Below are positions 47,701 to 62,300 of a DNA stretch of 64,000 nt, in pieces (the first letter of the stretch is position 1; each line of letters opens with the position of its first letter). The stretch covers positions 95,872,031 through 95,936,030 of the forward strand of contig OY804584.1 of NCBI GenBank assembly GCA_963680875.1, read 5' to 3'. The notes under the pieces were generated by a model that was not told the DNA's origin, made no database searches, and saw nothing but the letters and a program-made list of their open reading frames with translations. Source of the stretch: Bathymodiolus brooksi (Eukaryota > Mollusca > Bivalvia > Mytilida > Modiolidae). Both the position numbers and the translations under genes were made by a program.

Positions 47701-50700
47701 ATTATGTTAAAACTGTGAGAGGGGCTGTAATCATAAACTACTGATGGAGACATTGTGCATAGTGCTGTGAGAGGGGCTGTTAACATAAACTAGTGATGTA
47801 AATCTTATGCTTAAATCTTTGAGAGGGACTGTCAACATAAACTTCTGGTGGACATCTTATGGTTTAAACTGTAATAGAGGCTGTTAATATAAACTACTGA
47901 AGGACACCTTATGCTTAAAACTGTGAGAGGGGCTGTTAACATAAACTACTGATGGTCACCTTATCCTTAAAACTGTGAGAGGAACTGTTACCATGAACAA
48001 CTGATGAACACCTTATGTTTAAAACTGTAATAGCCGCTATGAACATAAATTACGGAAGGACACCTTATGCTTAAAACTGTGAGAGAAGCTGTTACCATGA
48101 ACAACTGATGAACACCTTATGCTTAAAACTGTGAGAGGTGCTGCTAACATAAACTACTGAAGGACACCTTATGCTTAAAGCTGTGAAAATGGCCGTTAAT
48201 ATAAACAACTGATGGGCACCCTATGCTTAAAACTGCGAGAGGAGCTGTTACCATGAACAACTGATGGACACCATGTTTAAAACTGTGAGAGGGGCTGTTA
48301 ACATAAACTACTGAAGGATACCTCATGCTTAAAGCTGTGAGAGGAGCTGTTAACATAAACTACTGAAGGACACCGTATGCTTAAAACTTTGAGAGGGGAT
48401 GTTAACATGAACAACTGAAGGACACCTTATGCTTAAAACTGTGATAGCGGCTGTTAACATAAACTACTAATGGACACCTTATGCTTAAAACTGTGATAGG
48501 AGCTGTTACCATAAACTACTGATGAACTGATGGGCACCCTATGCTTAAAACTGCGAGAGGAGCTGTTACCATGAACAACTGAAGGACACCTTATGTTTAA
48601 AACTGTGAGAGGGCCTCTTAACATAAACAACTTATGGACACCTTATGCTTAAAACTGTGAGAGGGCCTGTTAACATAAACTACTGATATACACCTTATGC
48701 TTAAAACTGTGAGAGGGCCTGTTAACATAAACAACTTATGGACACCGTGTGTTTAAAACTGTGATAGCGGCTGTTAACATAAACTACTGATGAACACCTT
48801 ATGCTTAAATCTGTGTGAGGAGCTGTTAACATAAACTACTGAAGGACACCCTATCCTTAAAACTGTGAGAGGGGCTGTTAACATAAACTACTGAAGGACA
48901 CCTTATGCTTAAAACTGTGAGAGGGCCTGTTAACATAAACTACTGAAGGACACCTTATGCTTAAAACTGTGAGAGGGCCTGTTAACATAAACAACTTATG
49001 GACACCTTATGCTTAAAACTGTGAGAGGGCCTGTTAACATAAACAACTTAAGGACACCGTGTGTTTAAAACTGTGATAGCGGCTGTTAACATAAACTACT
49101 GATGAACACCTTATGCTTAAATCTGTGTGAGGAGCTGTTAACATAAACCACTGAAGGACACCCTATGCTTAAAACTGTGAGAGGGGCTGTTAACATAAAC
49201 TACTGAAGGCCACCTTATGCTTAAAACTGTGAGAGTGGCTGTTAACATAAACTACTGAAGGACACTTTATGTTTAAAACTGTGAGAGTGCCTGTTAACAT
49301 AAACTACTGAAGGACACCTTATGTTTAAAACTGTGAGAGGGCCTGTTAACATAAACAACTTATGGACACCTTATGCTTAAAACTGTGAGAGGGCCTGTTA
49401 ACATAAACTACTGATATACACCTTATGTTTAAAACTGTGAGAGGGCCTGTTAACATAAATTACTGATGGACACCCTATGCTTAAAGATGTGAGAGGAGCT
49501 GTTAATATAAACTACTGATGGACACCATGTTTAAAACTGTGAGAGGGGCTGTTAACATAAACTACTGAAGGATACCTCATGCTTAAAGCTGTGAGAGGAG
49601 CTGTTAACATAAACTACTGAAGGACACCGTATGCTTAAAACTTTGAGAGGGGCTGTTAACATAATCTACTGGTGGATACCTTGTGTTTAAAAATGTGAGA
49701 GGGCCTGTTAACATAAACTACTGATGGACACCTTATGTTTAAAACTATGAGAGGGGCTGTTAACATAAACTACTGATGGACACTTTATGCTTAAAACTGT
49801 GAAAGGGGTTGTTAACCTAAACTACTGATGGACACCTTCTGCTAAAAACTTTGAGAGGGACTGTCAATATAAACTACTGGTGGATACCTTGTGTTTAAAA
49901 TTGTAAGAGGGGCGGCTAACATAAACTACTGGTGTACACCATATGTTTAAAACTGTGAGAGGGGCTGTTAACATAAACTACTGATGTACACGTTATGTCT
50001 AAAGCTGTGAGAGGGACTGTTAACATAAACTACTGATGGACACCTTATGTTTAAAACTGTGAGAGGGCCTGTTAGCATAAACTACTGATGGACACCTTAT
50101 GCTTTAAACTGTGAGAGAGGATGCTGACATAAATTACCAAAGGATACCTTATGCTTAAAACTGTGAGAGTGGCTGTTAACATAAACTACTAATGGACACC
50201 TTATGCTTAAAACTGTAAGAGGGGATGTTAACATAAGCTACTGAAGGACACATTATGTTTAAAACTGTGAGAGGGGCTGTTAGCATAATCTACTGATGGA
50301 TGCCTTATGTTTAAAACAGAGAGATTGGCTGCTAACATAAACTACTGATGGTCACCTTATTGCTAAAACTGTGAGAGGAACTTTTAATATAAACTACTGA
50401 CAGACACATTATGTTAAAACTGTGAGAGGGGCTGTAATCATAAACTACTGATGGAGACATTGTGCATAGTGCTGTGAGAGGGGCTGTTAACATAAACTAG
50501 TGATGTAAATCTTATGCTTAAATCTTTGAGAGGGACTGTCAACATAAACTTCTGGTGGACATCTTATGGTTTAAACTGTAATAGAGGCTGTTAATATAAA
50601 ATACTGAAGGACACCTTATGCTTAAAACTGTGAGAGGGGCTGTTAACATAAACTACTGATGGTCACCTTATCCTTAAAACTGTGAGAGGAACTGTTACCA

Positions 50701-51310
50701 TGAACAACTGATGGACACCTTATGTTTAAAACTGTAATAGCCGCTATGAACATAAATTACGGAAGGACACCTTATGCTTAAAACTGTGAGAGAAGCTGTT
50801 ACCATGAACAACTGATGAACACCTTATGCTTAAAACTGTGAGAGGTGCTGCTAACATAAACTACTGAAGGACACCTTATGCTTAAAGCTGTGAAAGTGGC
50901 CGTTCATATTAACAACTGAAGGACACCTTATGCTTAAAGCTGTGAAAATGGCCGTTAATATAAACAACTGATGGGCAACCTATGCTTAAAACTGCGAGAG
51001 GAGCTGTTACCATGAACAACTGAAGGACACCTTATGTTTAAAACTGTGAGAGGGGCTGCTAACATAAACTACTGAAGGACACCTTATGCTTAAAGCTGTG
51101 AAAGTGGCCGTTAATATAAACAACTGATGGGCACCCTTTGCTTAAAACTGCGAGAGGAGCTGTTACCATGAACAACTGAAGGACACCTTATGCTTAAAAC
51201 TGTGATAGCGGCTGTTAACATAAACTACTAATGGACACCTTATGCTTAAAACTGTGATAGGAGCTGTTACCATAAACTACTGATGAACTGATGGGCACCC
51301 TATGCTTAAA
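34425..51310 (+). repeat. 60-bp tag monomer with 8-bp internal duplication, seven copies
   Basis: A monomer reading 'actactgatgaactgatggg' has 8 extra bases from a small internal duplication. It occurs with 'atgaactgat' at 34,451, 37,421, 39,093, 40,504, 43,944, 48,522 and 51,283. Such an event is unlikely to recur, so all seven descend from one monomer and mark copies of one ancestral segment. The spacings (2,970, 1,672, 1,411, 3,440, 4,578 and 2,761) show that the segment was repeatedly shortened and re-duplicated. Confidence 0.85.
42280..51300 (+). repeat. higher-order repeat of 4,580 bp (about 88 monomers)
   Basis: 'cattgtgc' at 43,171 recurs at 47,751, 'aggggctgttaacataatct' at 42,361 recurs at 46,941, and the 60-bp tag at 43,944 recurs at 48,522, all 4,578-4,580 bp apart. 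A third, internally shortened copy follows 2,707 bp later (46,941 to 49,648; 47,751 to 50,458). This is the largest repeat period I could measure in the window. Confidence 0.85.
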
Positions 51311-52780
51311 ACTGCGAGAGGAGCTGTTACCATGAACAACTGAAGGACACCTTATGTTTAAAACTGTGAGAGGGCCTCTTAACATAAACAACTTATGGAC
51401 ACCTTATGCTTAAAACTGTGAGAGGGCCTGTTAACATAAACTACTGATATACACCTTATGCTTAAAACTGTGAGAGGGCCTGTTAACATAAACAACTTAT
51501 GGACACCGTGTGTTTAAAACTGTGATAGCGGCTGTTAACATAAACTACTGATGAACACCTTATGCTTAAATCTGTGTGAGGAGCTGTTAACATAAACTAC
51601 TGAAGGACACCCTATCCTTAAAACTGTGAGAGGGGCTGTTAACATAAACTACTGAAGGACACCTTATGCTTAAAACTGTGAGAGGGCCTGTTAACATAAA
51701 CTACTGAAGGACACCTTATGCTTAAAACTGTGAGAGGGCCTGTTAACATAAACAACTTATGGACACCTTATGCTTAAAACTGTGAGAGGGCCTGTTAACA
51801 TAAACAACTTAAGGACACCGTGTGTTTAAAACTGTGAGAGGGCCTGTTAACATAAACAACTTATGGACACCTTATGCTTAAAACTGTGAGAGGGCCTGTT
51901 AACATAAACTACTGATATACACCTTATGTTTAAAACTGTGAGAGGGCCTGTTAACATAAACAACTTATGGACACCGTGTGTTTAAAACTGTGATAGCGGC
52001 TGTTAACATAAACTACTGATGAACACCTTATGCTTAAATCTGTGTGAGGAGCTGTTAACATAAACTACTGAAGGACACCCTATCCTTAAAACTGTGAGAG
52101 GGGCTGTTGACATAAATTACTGAAGGACACCTTATGCTTAAAACTGTGAGAGGGCCTGTTAACATAAACTACTGAAGGACACCTTATGTTTAAAACTGTG
52201 AGAGGGCCTGTTAACATAAACAACTTATGGACACCTTATGCTTAAAACTGTGAGAGGGCCTGTTAACATAAACAACTTATGGACACCGTGTGCTTAAAAC
52301 TGTGATAGCGGCTGTTAACATAAACTACTGATGAACACCTTATGTTTAAAACTGTGAGAGGGCCTGTTAACATAAACAACTTATGGACACCTTATGCTTA
52401 AAACTGTGAGAGGGCCTGTTAACATAAACAACTTATGGACACCGTGTGTTTAAAACTGTGATAGCGGCTGTTAACATAAACTACTGAAGGACACCTTCTG
52501 CTAAAAACTTTGAGAGGGGCTGTCAATATAAACTACTGGTGGATACCTTGTGTTTAATATTGTAAGAGGGGCGGCTAACATAAACTACTGATGGACACCA
52601 TATGTTTAAAACTGTGAGAGGGGCTGTTAACATAAACTACTGATGTACACCTTATGTCTAAAGCTGTGAGAGGGACTGTTAACATAAACTACTGATGGAC
52701 ACCTTATGTTTAAAACTGTGAGAGGGCCTGTTAACATAAACTACTGATGGACACCTTATGCTTTAAACTGTGAGAGAGGA

Positions 52781-55700
52781 TGCTGACATAAAATACCAAA
52801 GGATACCTTATGCTTAAAACTGTGAGAGTGGCCGTTAACATAAGCTACTGATGGTCACCTTATCCCTAAAACTGTGCGAGGAGCTGTTACCATAAACAAC
52901 TGATGGACACCTTATGTTTAAAACTGTGAGAGGGGCTGCTAACATAAACTACTGATGGACACCTTATGTTTAAAACTGTAATAGACGCTATGAACATAAA
53001 TTACGGAAGGACACCTTATGATTAAAAATGTGAGAGGAGCTGTTACCATAAACAACTTATGGACACCTTATGCTTAAAACGGTGAGAGGAACTGTTAACA
53101 TAAACTACTGATGGACACCTTATGTTTAAAACTGTGATAGCGGCTGTTAACATAAACTACTAATGGACACCTTATGCTTAAAACTGTGAGAGAAGCTGTT
53201 ACCATAAACTACTGATGAACACCTTATGTTTAAAACTGTGAGAGGGGCTGCTAACATAAACTACTGAAGGACACCTTATGTTTAAAACTGTGATAGCGGC
53301 TGTTAACATAAACTACTAATGGACACCTTATGCTTAAAACTGTGAGAGAAGCTGTTACCATGAACAACTGATGGACACCTTATGTTTAAAACTGTGAGAG
53401 GGCCTGTTAACATAACAACTTATGGACACCTTATGCTTAAAACTGTGAGAGGGCCTTTTAACATAAACTTCTGATATACACCTTATGCTTAAAACTGTGA
53501 AAGTGGCCGTTAATATAAACAACTGATGGACACCCTATGCTTAAAACTGCGAGAGGAGCTGTTACCATGAACAACTGAAGGACACCTTATGTTTAAAACT
53601 GTGAGAGGGCCTCTTAACATAAACAACTTATGGACACCTTATGCTTAAAACTGTGAGAGGGCCTGTAAACATAAACTACTGATATACACCTTATGCTTAA
53701 AACTGTGAGAGGGCCTGTTAACATAAACAACTTATGGACACCGTGTGCTTAAAACTGTGATAGCGGCTGTTAACATAAACTACTGATGAACACCTTATGC
53801 TTAAATCTGTGTGAGGAGCTGTTAACATAAACTACTGAAGGACACCTTATGCTTAAAACTGTGAGAGGGCCTGTTAACATAAACTACTGAAGGACACCTT
53901 ATGCTTAAAACTGTGAGAGGGCCTGTTAACATAAACAACTTATGGACACCTTATGCTTAAAACTGTGAGAGGGCCTGTTAACATAAACAACTTAAGGACA
54001 CCGTGTGTTTAAAACTGTGATAGCGGCTTTTAACATAAACTACTGATGAACACCTTATGCTTAAATCTGTGTGAGGAGCTGTTAACATAAACCACTGAAG
54101 GACACCCTATGCTTAAAACTGTGAGAGGGGCTGTTAACATAAACTACTGAAAGCCACCTTATGCTTAAAACTGTGAGAGGGGCTGTTAACATAAACTACT
54201 GAAGGACACTTTATGTTTAAAACTGTGAGAGGGCCTGTTAACATAAACTACTGAAGGACACCTTATGTTTAAAACTGTGAGAGGGCCTGTTAACATAAAC
54301 AACTTATGGACACCTTATGCTTAAAACTGTGAGAGGGCCTGTTAACATAAACTACTGATATACACCTTATGTTTAAAACTGTGAGAGGGCCTGTTAACAT
54401 AAACAACTTATGGACACCGTGTGTTTAAAACTATGATAGCGGCTGTTAACATAAACTACTGATGAACACCTTATGCTTAAATCTGTGTGACGAGCTATTA
54501 ACATAAACTACGGAAGGACACCCTATCCTTAAAACTGTGAGAGTGGCTGTTAACATAAACTACTGAAGGACACCTTATGCTTAAAACTGTGAGAGGGCCT
54601 GTTAACATAAACTACTGAAGGACACCTTATGTTTAAAACTGTGAGAGGGCCTGTTAACATAAACAACTTATGGACACCTTATGCTTAAAACTGTGAGAGG
54701 GCCTGTTAACATAAACAACTTATGGACACCGTGTGTTTAAAACTGTGATAGCGGCTGTTAACATAAACTACTGATGAACACCTTATGTTTAAAACTGTGA
54801 GAGGGCCTGTTAACATAAACAACTTATGGACACCTTATGCTTAAAACTGTGAGATGGCCTGTTAACATAAACAACTTATGGACACCGTGTGTTTAAAGCT
54901 GTGATAGCGGCTGTTAACATAAACTACTGAAGGACACCTTCTGCTAAAAACTTTGAGAGGGGCTGTCAATATAAACTACTGGTGGATACCTTGTGCTTAA
55001 TATTGTAAGAGTGGCGGCTAACATAAACTACTGATGGACACCTTATGCTTTAATCTGTGAGAGAGGATGCTGACATAAAATACCAAAGGATACCTTATGC
55101 TTAAAACTGTGAGAGTGGCTGTTAACATAAACTACTGATGGTCACCTTATCCCTAAAACTGTGCGAGGAGCTGTTACCATAAACAACTGATGGACATCTT
55201 ATGTTTAAAACTGTGAGAGGGGCTGCTAACATAAACTACTGATGGACACCTTATGCTTAAAACTGTAATAGCCGCTATGAACATAAATTACGGAAGGACA
55301 CCTTATGATTAAAACTGTGAGAGGAGCTGTTACCATAAACAACTTATGGACACATTATGCTTAAAACGGTGAGAGGAACTGTTAACATAAACTACTGATG
55401 GACACCTTATGTTTAAAACTGTGATAGCGGCTGTTAACATAAACTACTAATGGACACCTTATGCTTAAAACTGTGAGAGAAGCTGTTACCATAAACTACT
55501 GATGAACACCTTATGTTTAAAACTGTGAGAGGGGCTGCTAACATAAACTACTGAAGGACACCTTATGTTTAAAACTGTGATAGCGGCTGTTAACATAAAC
55601 TACTAATGGACACCTTATGCTTAAAACTGTGAGAGAAGCTGTTACCATGAACAACTGATGGACACCTTATGTTTAAAACTGTGAGAGGGCCTGTTAACAT

Positions 55701-56300
55701 AACAACTTATGGACACCTTATGCTTAAAACTGTGAGAGGGCCTGTTAACATAAACTTCTGATATACACCTTATGCTTAAAGCTGTGAAAGTGGCCGTTAA
55801 TATAAACAACTGATGGACACCCTATGCTTAAATCTGCGAGAGGAGCTGTTACCATGAACAACTGAAGGACACCTTATGTTTAAAACTGTGAGAGGGCCTG
55901 TTAACATAAACAACTTATGGACACCTTATGCTTAAAACTGTGAGAGGGCCTGTTAGCATAAACTACTGATATACACCTTATGCTTAAAACTGTGAGAAGG
56001 CCTGTTAACATAAACAACTTATGGACACCGTGTGTTTAAAACTGTGATAGCGGCTGTTAACATAAACTACTGATGAACACCGTATGCTTAAATCTGTGTG
56101 AGGAGCTGTTAACATAAACTACTGAAGGACACCCTATGCTTAAAACTGTGAGAAGGGCTGCTAACATAAATTACTGAAGGACACCTTATGCTTAAAACTG
56201 TGAGAGTGCCTGTTAACATAAACTACTGAAGGACACCTTATGTTTAAAACTGTGAGAGGGCCTGTTAACATAAACAACTTATGGACACCTTATGCTTAAA
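52781..56300 (+). repeat. higher-order repeat of 2,288 bp (44 monomers)
   Basis: 'tgctgacataaaataccaaa' at 52,781 recurs at 55,069, exactly 44 x 52 bp. 'tgttaccataaacaactta' and 'acataaacttctgatat' recur with offsets of 2,287-2,288. The second copy ends at the border with domain A. Confidence 0.8.
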
Positions 56301-56379
56301 ACTGTGAGAGTGCCTGTTAACATAAACTACTGATATACACCTTATGCTTAAAACTGTGAGAGGGCCTGTTAACATAAAC

Positions 56380-59300
56380 TACTGATGTACACCTTATGCT
56401 TAGAACTGTGAGAGGGACTGTTAACATAAACTACAAAAGGAAACCTTCTGCTTAAAACGAAGAAAAGGCTTGTTAACATAAACTACTGAAGGAAACCTTA
56501 CGATTAAAATGAAGAAAAGGGCAGTTAACATAAACTACTGATGGACACCTTATGCTTAAAACTGTGAGAGGGGCTGCGAACATAAACTACTGATGTACAC
56601 CTTATGCTTATAGCTGTGAAAGGGGCTGTTCACATAAACTAATGATGTACACCTTATGCTTAAAACTGTGAGAGGGGCTGTTAACATAAACTACTGAAGG
56701 ACACCTTATGTTTAAAGCTGTGAAAGGGGCTGTTCACATAAACTACTGATGTACACCTTATGTTTAAAACTGTGCGAGGAGTTGTTAACATAAACTACTC
56801 AAGGATACCTTATGCTTAAAACTTTGTGAGTGGCTGTTAACATAAACTACTGAAGGACACCTTATGCTTAAAGCTGTGAATAGGGCTGTTAACATAAACT
56901 ACTGAAGGAAACATTATGCTTAAAACGAAGAAAAGGCCTGTTAAAACAAACTACTGGTGGCAACCTTATTTTTAAAACTGTGAGAGGGGCTGTTAACATA
57001 AACTACTGAAGGACACCTAATGTTTAAAACTGTGAGAGGGAGTGTTAACATAAACTACTGATGGACACCTTATGCTTAAAGATGTGAGAGAAGCTGTTAA
57101 CATAAATTACTGATGGAAATATTATGCTTAAAACTGTAAAAAGGGCTGTTAACATAAACTACTGATGGACACCATATCTTTAAAACAGTGAGAAGAGCTG
57201 TCAACATAAACTACTGATGTACACCTTATGTTTAAAACTGTGCGAGGAGTTGTTAACATAAACTACTCATGGATACCTTATGCTTAAAACTTTGAGAGTG
57301 GCTGTTAACATAAACTACTGAAGGACACCTTATGTTTAAAACTGTGATAGCGGCTGTTAACATAAACTACTAATGGACACCTTATGCTTAAAACTGTGAG
57401 AGAAGCTGTTACCATGAACAACTGATGGACACCTTATGTTTAAAACTGTGAGAGGGCCTGTTAACATAAACTACTGAAGGACACCTTATGTTTAAAACTT
57501 TGAGAGGGCCTGATAACATAAACAACTTATGGACACCTTATGCTTAAAACTGTGAGAGGGCCTGTTAACATAAACTTCTGATATACACCTTATGCTTAAA
57601 GCTGTGAAAGTGGCCGTTAATATAAACAACTGATGGACACCCTATGCTTAAATCTGCGAGAGGAGCTGTTACCATGAACAACTGAAGGACACCTTATGTT
57701 TAAAACTGTGAGATGGCCTGTTAACATAAACAACTTATGGACACCTTATGCTTAAAACTGTGAGAGGGCCTGTTAACATAAACTACAGATATACACCTTA
57801 TGTTTAAAACTGTGAGAGGGCCTGTTAACATAAACAACTTATGGACACCGTGTGTTTAAAACTGTGATAGCAGCTGTTAACATAAACTACTAATGAACAC
57901 CTTATGCTTAAATCTGTGTGAGGAGCTGTTAACATAAACTACTGAAGGACACCCTATGCTTAAAACTGTGAGAGGGGCTGCTAACATAAACTACTGATGT
58001 ACACCTTATGTTTAAAACTGTGCGAGGAGTTGTTAACATAAACTACTCAAGGATACCTTATGCTTAAAACTTTGAGAGTGGCTGTTAACATAAACTACTG
58101 AAGGACACCTTATGTTTAAAACTGTGATAGCGGCTGTTAACATAAACTACTAATGGACACCTTATGCTTAAAACTGTGAGAGAAGCTGTTACTATGAACA
58201 ACTGATGGACACCTTATGTTTAAAACTGTGAGAGGGCCTGTTAACATAAACTACTGAAGGACACCTTATGTTTAAAACTTTGAGAGGGCCTGTTAACATA
58301 AACAACTTATGGACACCTTATGCTTAAAACTGTGAGAGGGCCTGTTAACATAAACTTCTGATATACACCTTATGCTTAAAGCTGTGAAAGTGGCCGTTAA
58401 TATAAACAACTGATGGACACCCTATGCTTAAATCTGCGAGAGGAGCTGTTACCATGAACAACTGAAGGACACCTTATGTTTAAAACTGTGAGATGGCCTG
58501 TTAACATAAACAACTTATGGACACCTTATGCTTAAAACTGTGAGAGGGCCTGTTAACATAAACTACAGATATACACCTTATGTTTAAAACTGTGAGAGGG
58601 CCTGTTAACATAAACAACTTATGGACACCGTGTGTTTAAAACTGTGATAGCGGCTGTTAACATAAACTACTAATGAACACCTTATGCTTAAATCTGTGTG
58701 AGGAGCTGTTAACATAAACTACTGAAGGACACCCTATGCTTAAAACTGTGAGAGGGGCTGCTAACATAAACTACTGAAGGACACCTTATGCTTAAAACTG
58801 TGAGAGTGCCTGTTAACATAATCTACTGAAGGACACCTTATGTTTAAAACTGTGAGATGGCCTGTTAACATAAACAACTTATGGACACCTTATGCTTAAA
58901 ACTGTGAGAGGGCCTGTTAACATAAACTACTAATATACACCTTATGTTTAAAACTGTGAGAGGGCCTGTTAACATAAACTACTGATGTACACCTTATGCT
59001 TAGAACTGTGAGAGGGACTGTTAACATAAACTACAAAAGGAAACCTTCTGCTTAAAACGAAGAAAAGGCTTGTTAACATAAACTACTGAAGGAAACCTTA
59101 CGATTAAAATGAAGAAAAGGGCAGTTAACATAAACTACTGATGGACACCTTATGCTTAAAACTGTGAGAGGGGCTGCGAACATAAACTACTGATGGATAC
59201 CTTATGCTTATAGCTGTGAAAGGGGCCGTTCACATAAACTAATGATGTACACCTTATGCTTAAATCTGTGAGAGGGGCTGTTAACATAAACTACTGAAGG

Positions 59301-62300
59301 ATACCTTATGTTTAAAGCTGTGAGAGGAGCTATTAACATAAACTACTGATGGAAACCTTATGCTTAAAACTGTGCGAGGAGTTGTTAACATAAACTACTC
59401 AAGGATACCTTATGCTTAAAACTTTGAGAGTGGCTGTTAACATAAACTACTGAAGGACACCTTATGTTTAAAACTGTAAGAGTGGCTGCGAACATAAACT
59501 ACTGATGGACACCTTATGTTTAAAGCTGTGAAAGGGGCTGTTCACATAAACTACTGATGTACACCTTATGTTTAAAACTGTGCGAGGAGTTGTTAACATA
59601 AACTACTCCAGGATACCTTATACTTAAAACTTTGAGAGTGGCTGTTAACATAAACTACTGATGTACACCTTATGTTTAAAATTGTAAGAGTGGCTGCGAA
59701 CATAAACTACTGATGGACACCTTATGCTTAAATCTGTGAAAGGGGCTGTTCACATAAACTACTGATGTACACCTTATGTTTAAAACTGTGCGAGGAGTTG
59801 TTAACATAACTACTCAAGGATACCTTATGCTTAAAACTTTGTGAGTGGCTGTTAACATAAACTACTGAAGGACACCTTATTCTTAAAGCTGTGAATAGGG
59901 CTGTTAACATAAACTACTAAAGGAAACAGTATGCTTAAAACGAAGAAAAGGCCTGTTAACATAAACTACTGGTGGCAACCTTATTTTTAAAACTGTGAGA
60001 GGGGCTGTTAACATAAACTACTGATGGACACCTAATGTTTAAAACTGTGAGAGGGACTGTTAACATAAACTACTGATGGACACCTTATGCTTAAAGATGT
60101 GAGAGAAGCTGTTAACATAAACTACCGAAGGAAACCTTATGCTTAAAACGAAGAAAAGGCCTGTTAACATAAACTACTGGTGGACACCTTATTTTTAAAA
60201 CTGTGAGAGGGGCTGTTTACATAAACTACTGATGGACACCTAATGTTTAAAACTGTGAGAGGGGCTGTTAACATAAATTACTGATGGACACATTATGCTA
60301 AACACTTTGAGAGGGGCGGTTCATATAGACTACTGATCTACACCATATGCATAAAACTGTGAGATTGGTCGTTAACATAAACTACTGATGGACACCTTAT
60401 GGCTAAAACTGTGAAAGGAGCAATTCCCATCAACTAAAGCTGTGAGAAAGGCTATTAACATAAACTAGTGATGGACACTTTATGATTAAAACTTTGAGAG
60501 GGGCTGTCAACATTAACCATTGGTGGATACCTTATGCATAAAACTGTGAAAGGAGCTGTTTACATAAACTACTGATGGACACCTTATGCTTAAAGCTGTG
60601 AGAGGGCCTTTTAACATAATCTATTGATTGTCACCTTATGCTTAAAACTGTGAGAGCGGCTGATAACATAAAGTACTGATGGACACCTTTTGTTTAAAAC
60701 TGTGAGAGGGGCTGTTAACATAATCTACTGATCGTCACCTTATGTTTAAAACTGTCAGAGGAACTGTTAACATAAACTACTGATGTACACCTTATGCTAA
60801 AAATTTGAAAGGGGCTGTTAACATAAACTAATGATGGACACCTTCTGAATAAAATGAAGAAAAGGGCAGTTAACATAAACTACTGATGGACACATTATGT
60901 TTAAAGCTGTGAGAGGAGCTGTTAACATAAACTACTCAAGGATACCTATGCTTAAAACCTTGAGAGGGGCTGTCAACATAAACTACTGAAGGAAACCTTA
61001 TGATTAAAATGAAGAAAAGGGCAGTTAACATAAACTACTGATGGACACCTTATGCTTAAAGCTGTCAAAGGGGCTGTTCACATAAACTACTGATGTACAC
61101 CTTATGCTTAGAACTGTGAGAGGGACTGTTAACATAAACTACAGAAGGAAATCTCCTGCTTAAAACGAAGAAAAGGCTTGTTAACATAAACTACTGAAGG
61201 AAACCTTACGATTAAAATGAAGAAAAGGGCTGTTCACATAAACTACTGATGTACACCTTATGTTTAAAACTGTGCGAGGAGTTGTTAACATAAACTACTC
61301 AAGGATACCTTATACTTAAAACTTTGAGAGTGGCTGTTAACATAAACTACTGATGTACACCTTATGTTTAAAATTGTAAGAGTGGCTGCGAACATAAACT
61401 ACTGATGGACACCTTATGCTTAAAGCTGTGAAAGGGGCTGTTCACATAAACTACTGATGTACACCTTATGTTTAAAACTGTGCGAGGAGTTGTTAACATA
61501 ACTACTCAAGGATACCTTATGCTTAAAACGAAGAAAAGGCCTGTTAACATAAACTACTGGTGACAACCTTATTTTTAAAACTGTGAGAGGGGCTGTTAAC
61601 ATAAACTACTGATGGACACCTAATGATTAAAACTGTGAGAGGGACTGTTAACATAAACTACTGATGGACACCTTATGCTTAAAGATGTGAGAGAAGCTGT
61701 TAACATAAACTACCGAAGGAAACCTTATGCTTAAAACGAAGAAAAGGCCTGTTAACATAAACTACTGGTGGACACCTTATTTTTAAAACTATGAGAGGGG
61801 CTGTTTACATAAACTACTGATGGACACATAATGTTTAAAACTGTGAGAGGGGCTGTTAACATAAATTACTGATGGACACATTATGCTAAACACTTTGAGA
61901 GGGGCGGTTCATATAGACTACTGATCTACACCATATGCATAAAACTGTGAGATTGGTCGTTAACATAAACTACTGATGGACACCTTATGGCTAAAACTGT
62001 GAAAAGGGCTGTTAACAAAAACTACTGAAGGAAACATTATGCTTAAAACGAAGAAAAGGCCTGTTAACATAAACTACTGGTGACAACCTTATTTTTAAAA
62101 CTGTGAGAGGGGCTGTTAACATAAACTACTGATGGACACCTAATGTTTAAAACTGTGAGAGGGAGTGTTAACATAAATTACTGATGGAAACATTATGCTT
62201 AAAACTGTAAAAAGGGCTGTTAACATAAACTAATGAAGGATACCTTATGCTTAAAAATGTGAGAGGGGCTGTTAGCATAAACTACTGAAGGCCACCTTAT

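Larger units (their letters stand above)
33800..56380 (+). repeat. satellite domain B (centre)
   Basis: This domain is dominated by variants 'gagagggcctgttaac', 'gtgatagcggctg', 'aacaacttatggacacc', 'ccgtgtgtttaaaac' and 'gaaagtggccgttaatat'. The 'aaacgaagaaaagg' monomers of domain A are absent. The switch back to domain A occurs within one monomer near 56,380-56,400. Confidence 0.8.
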
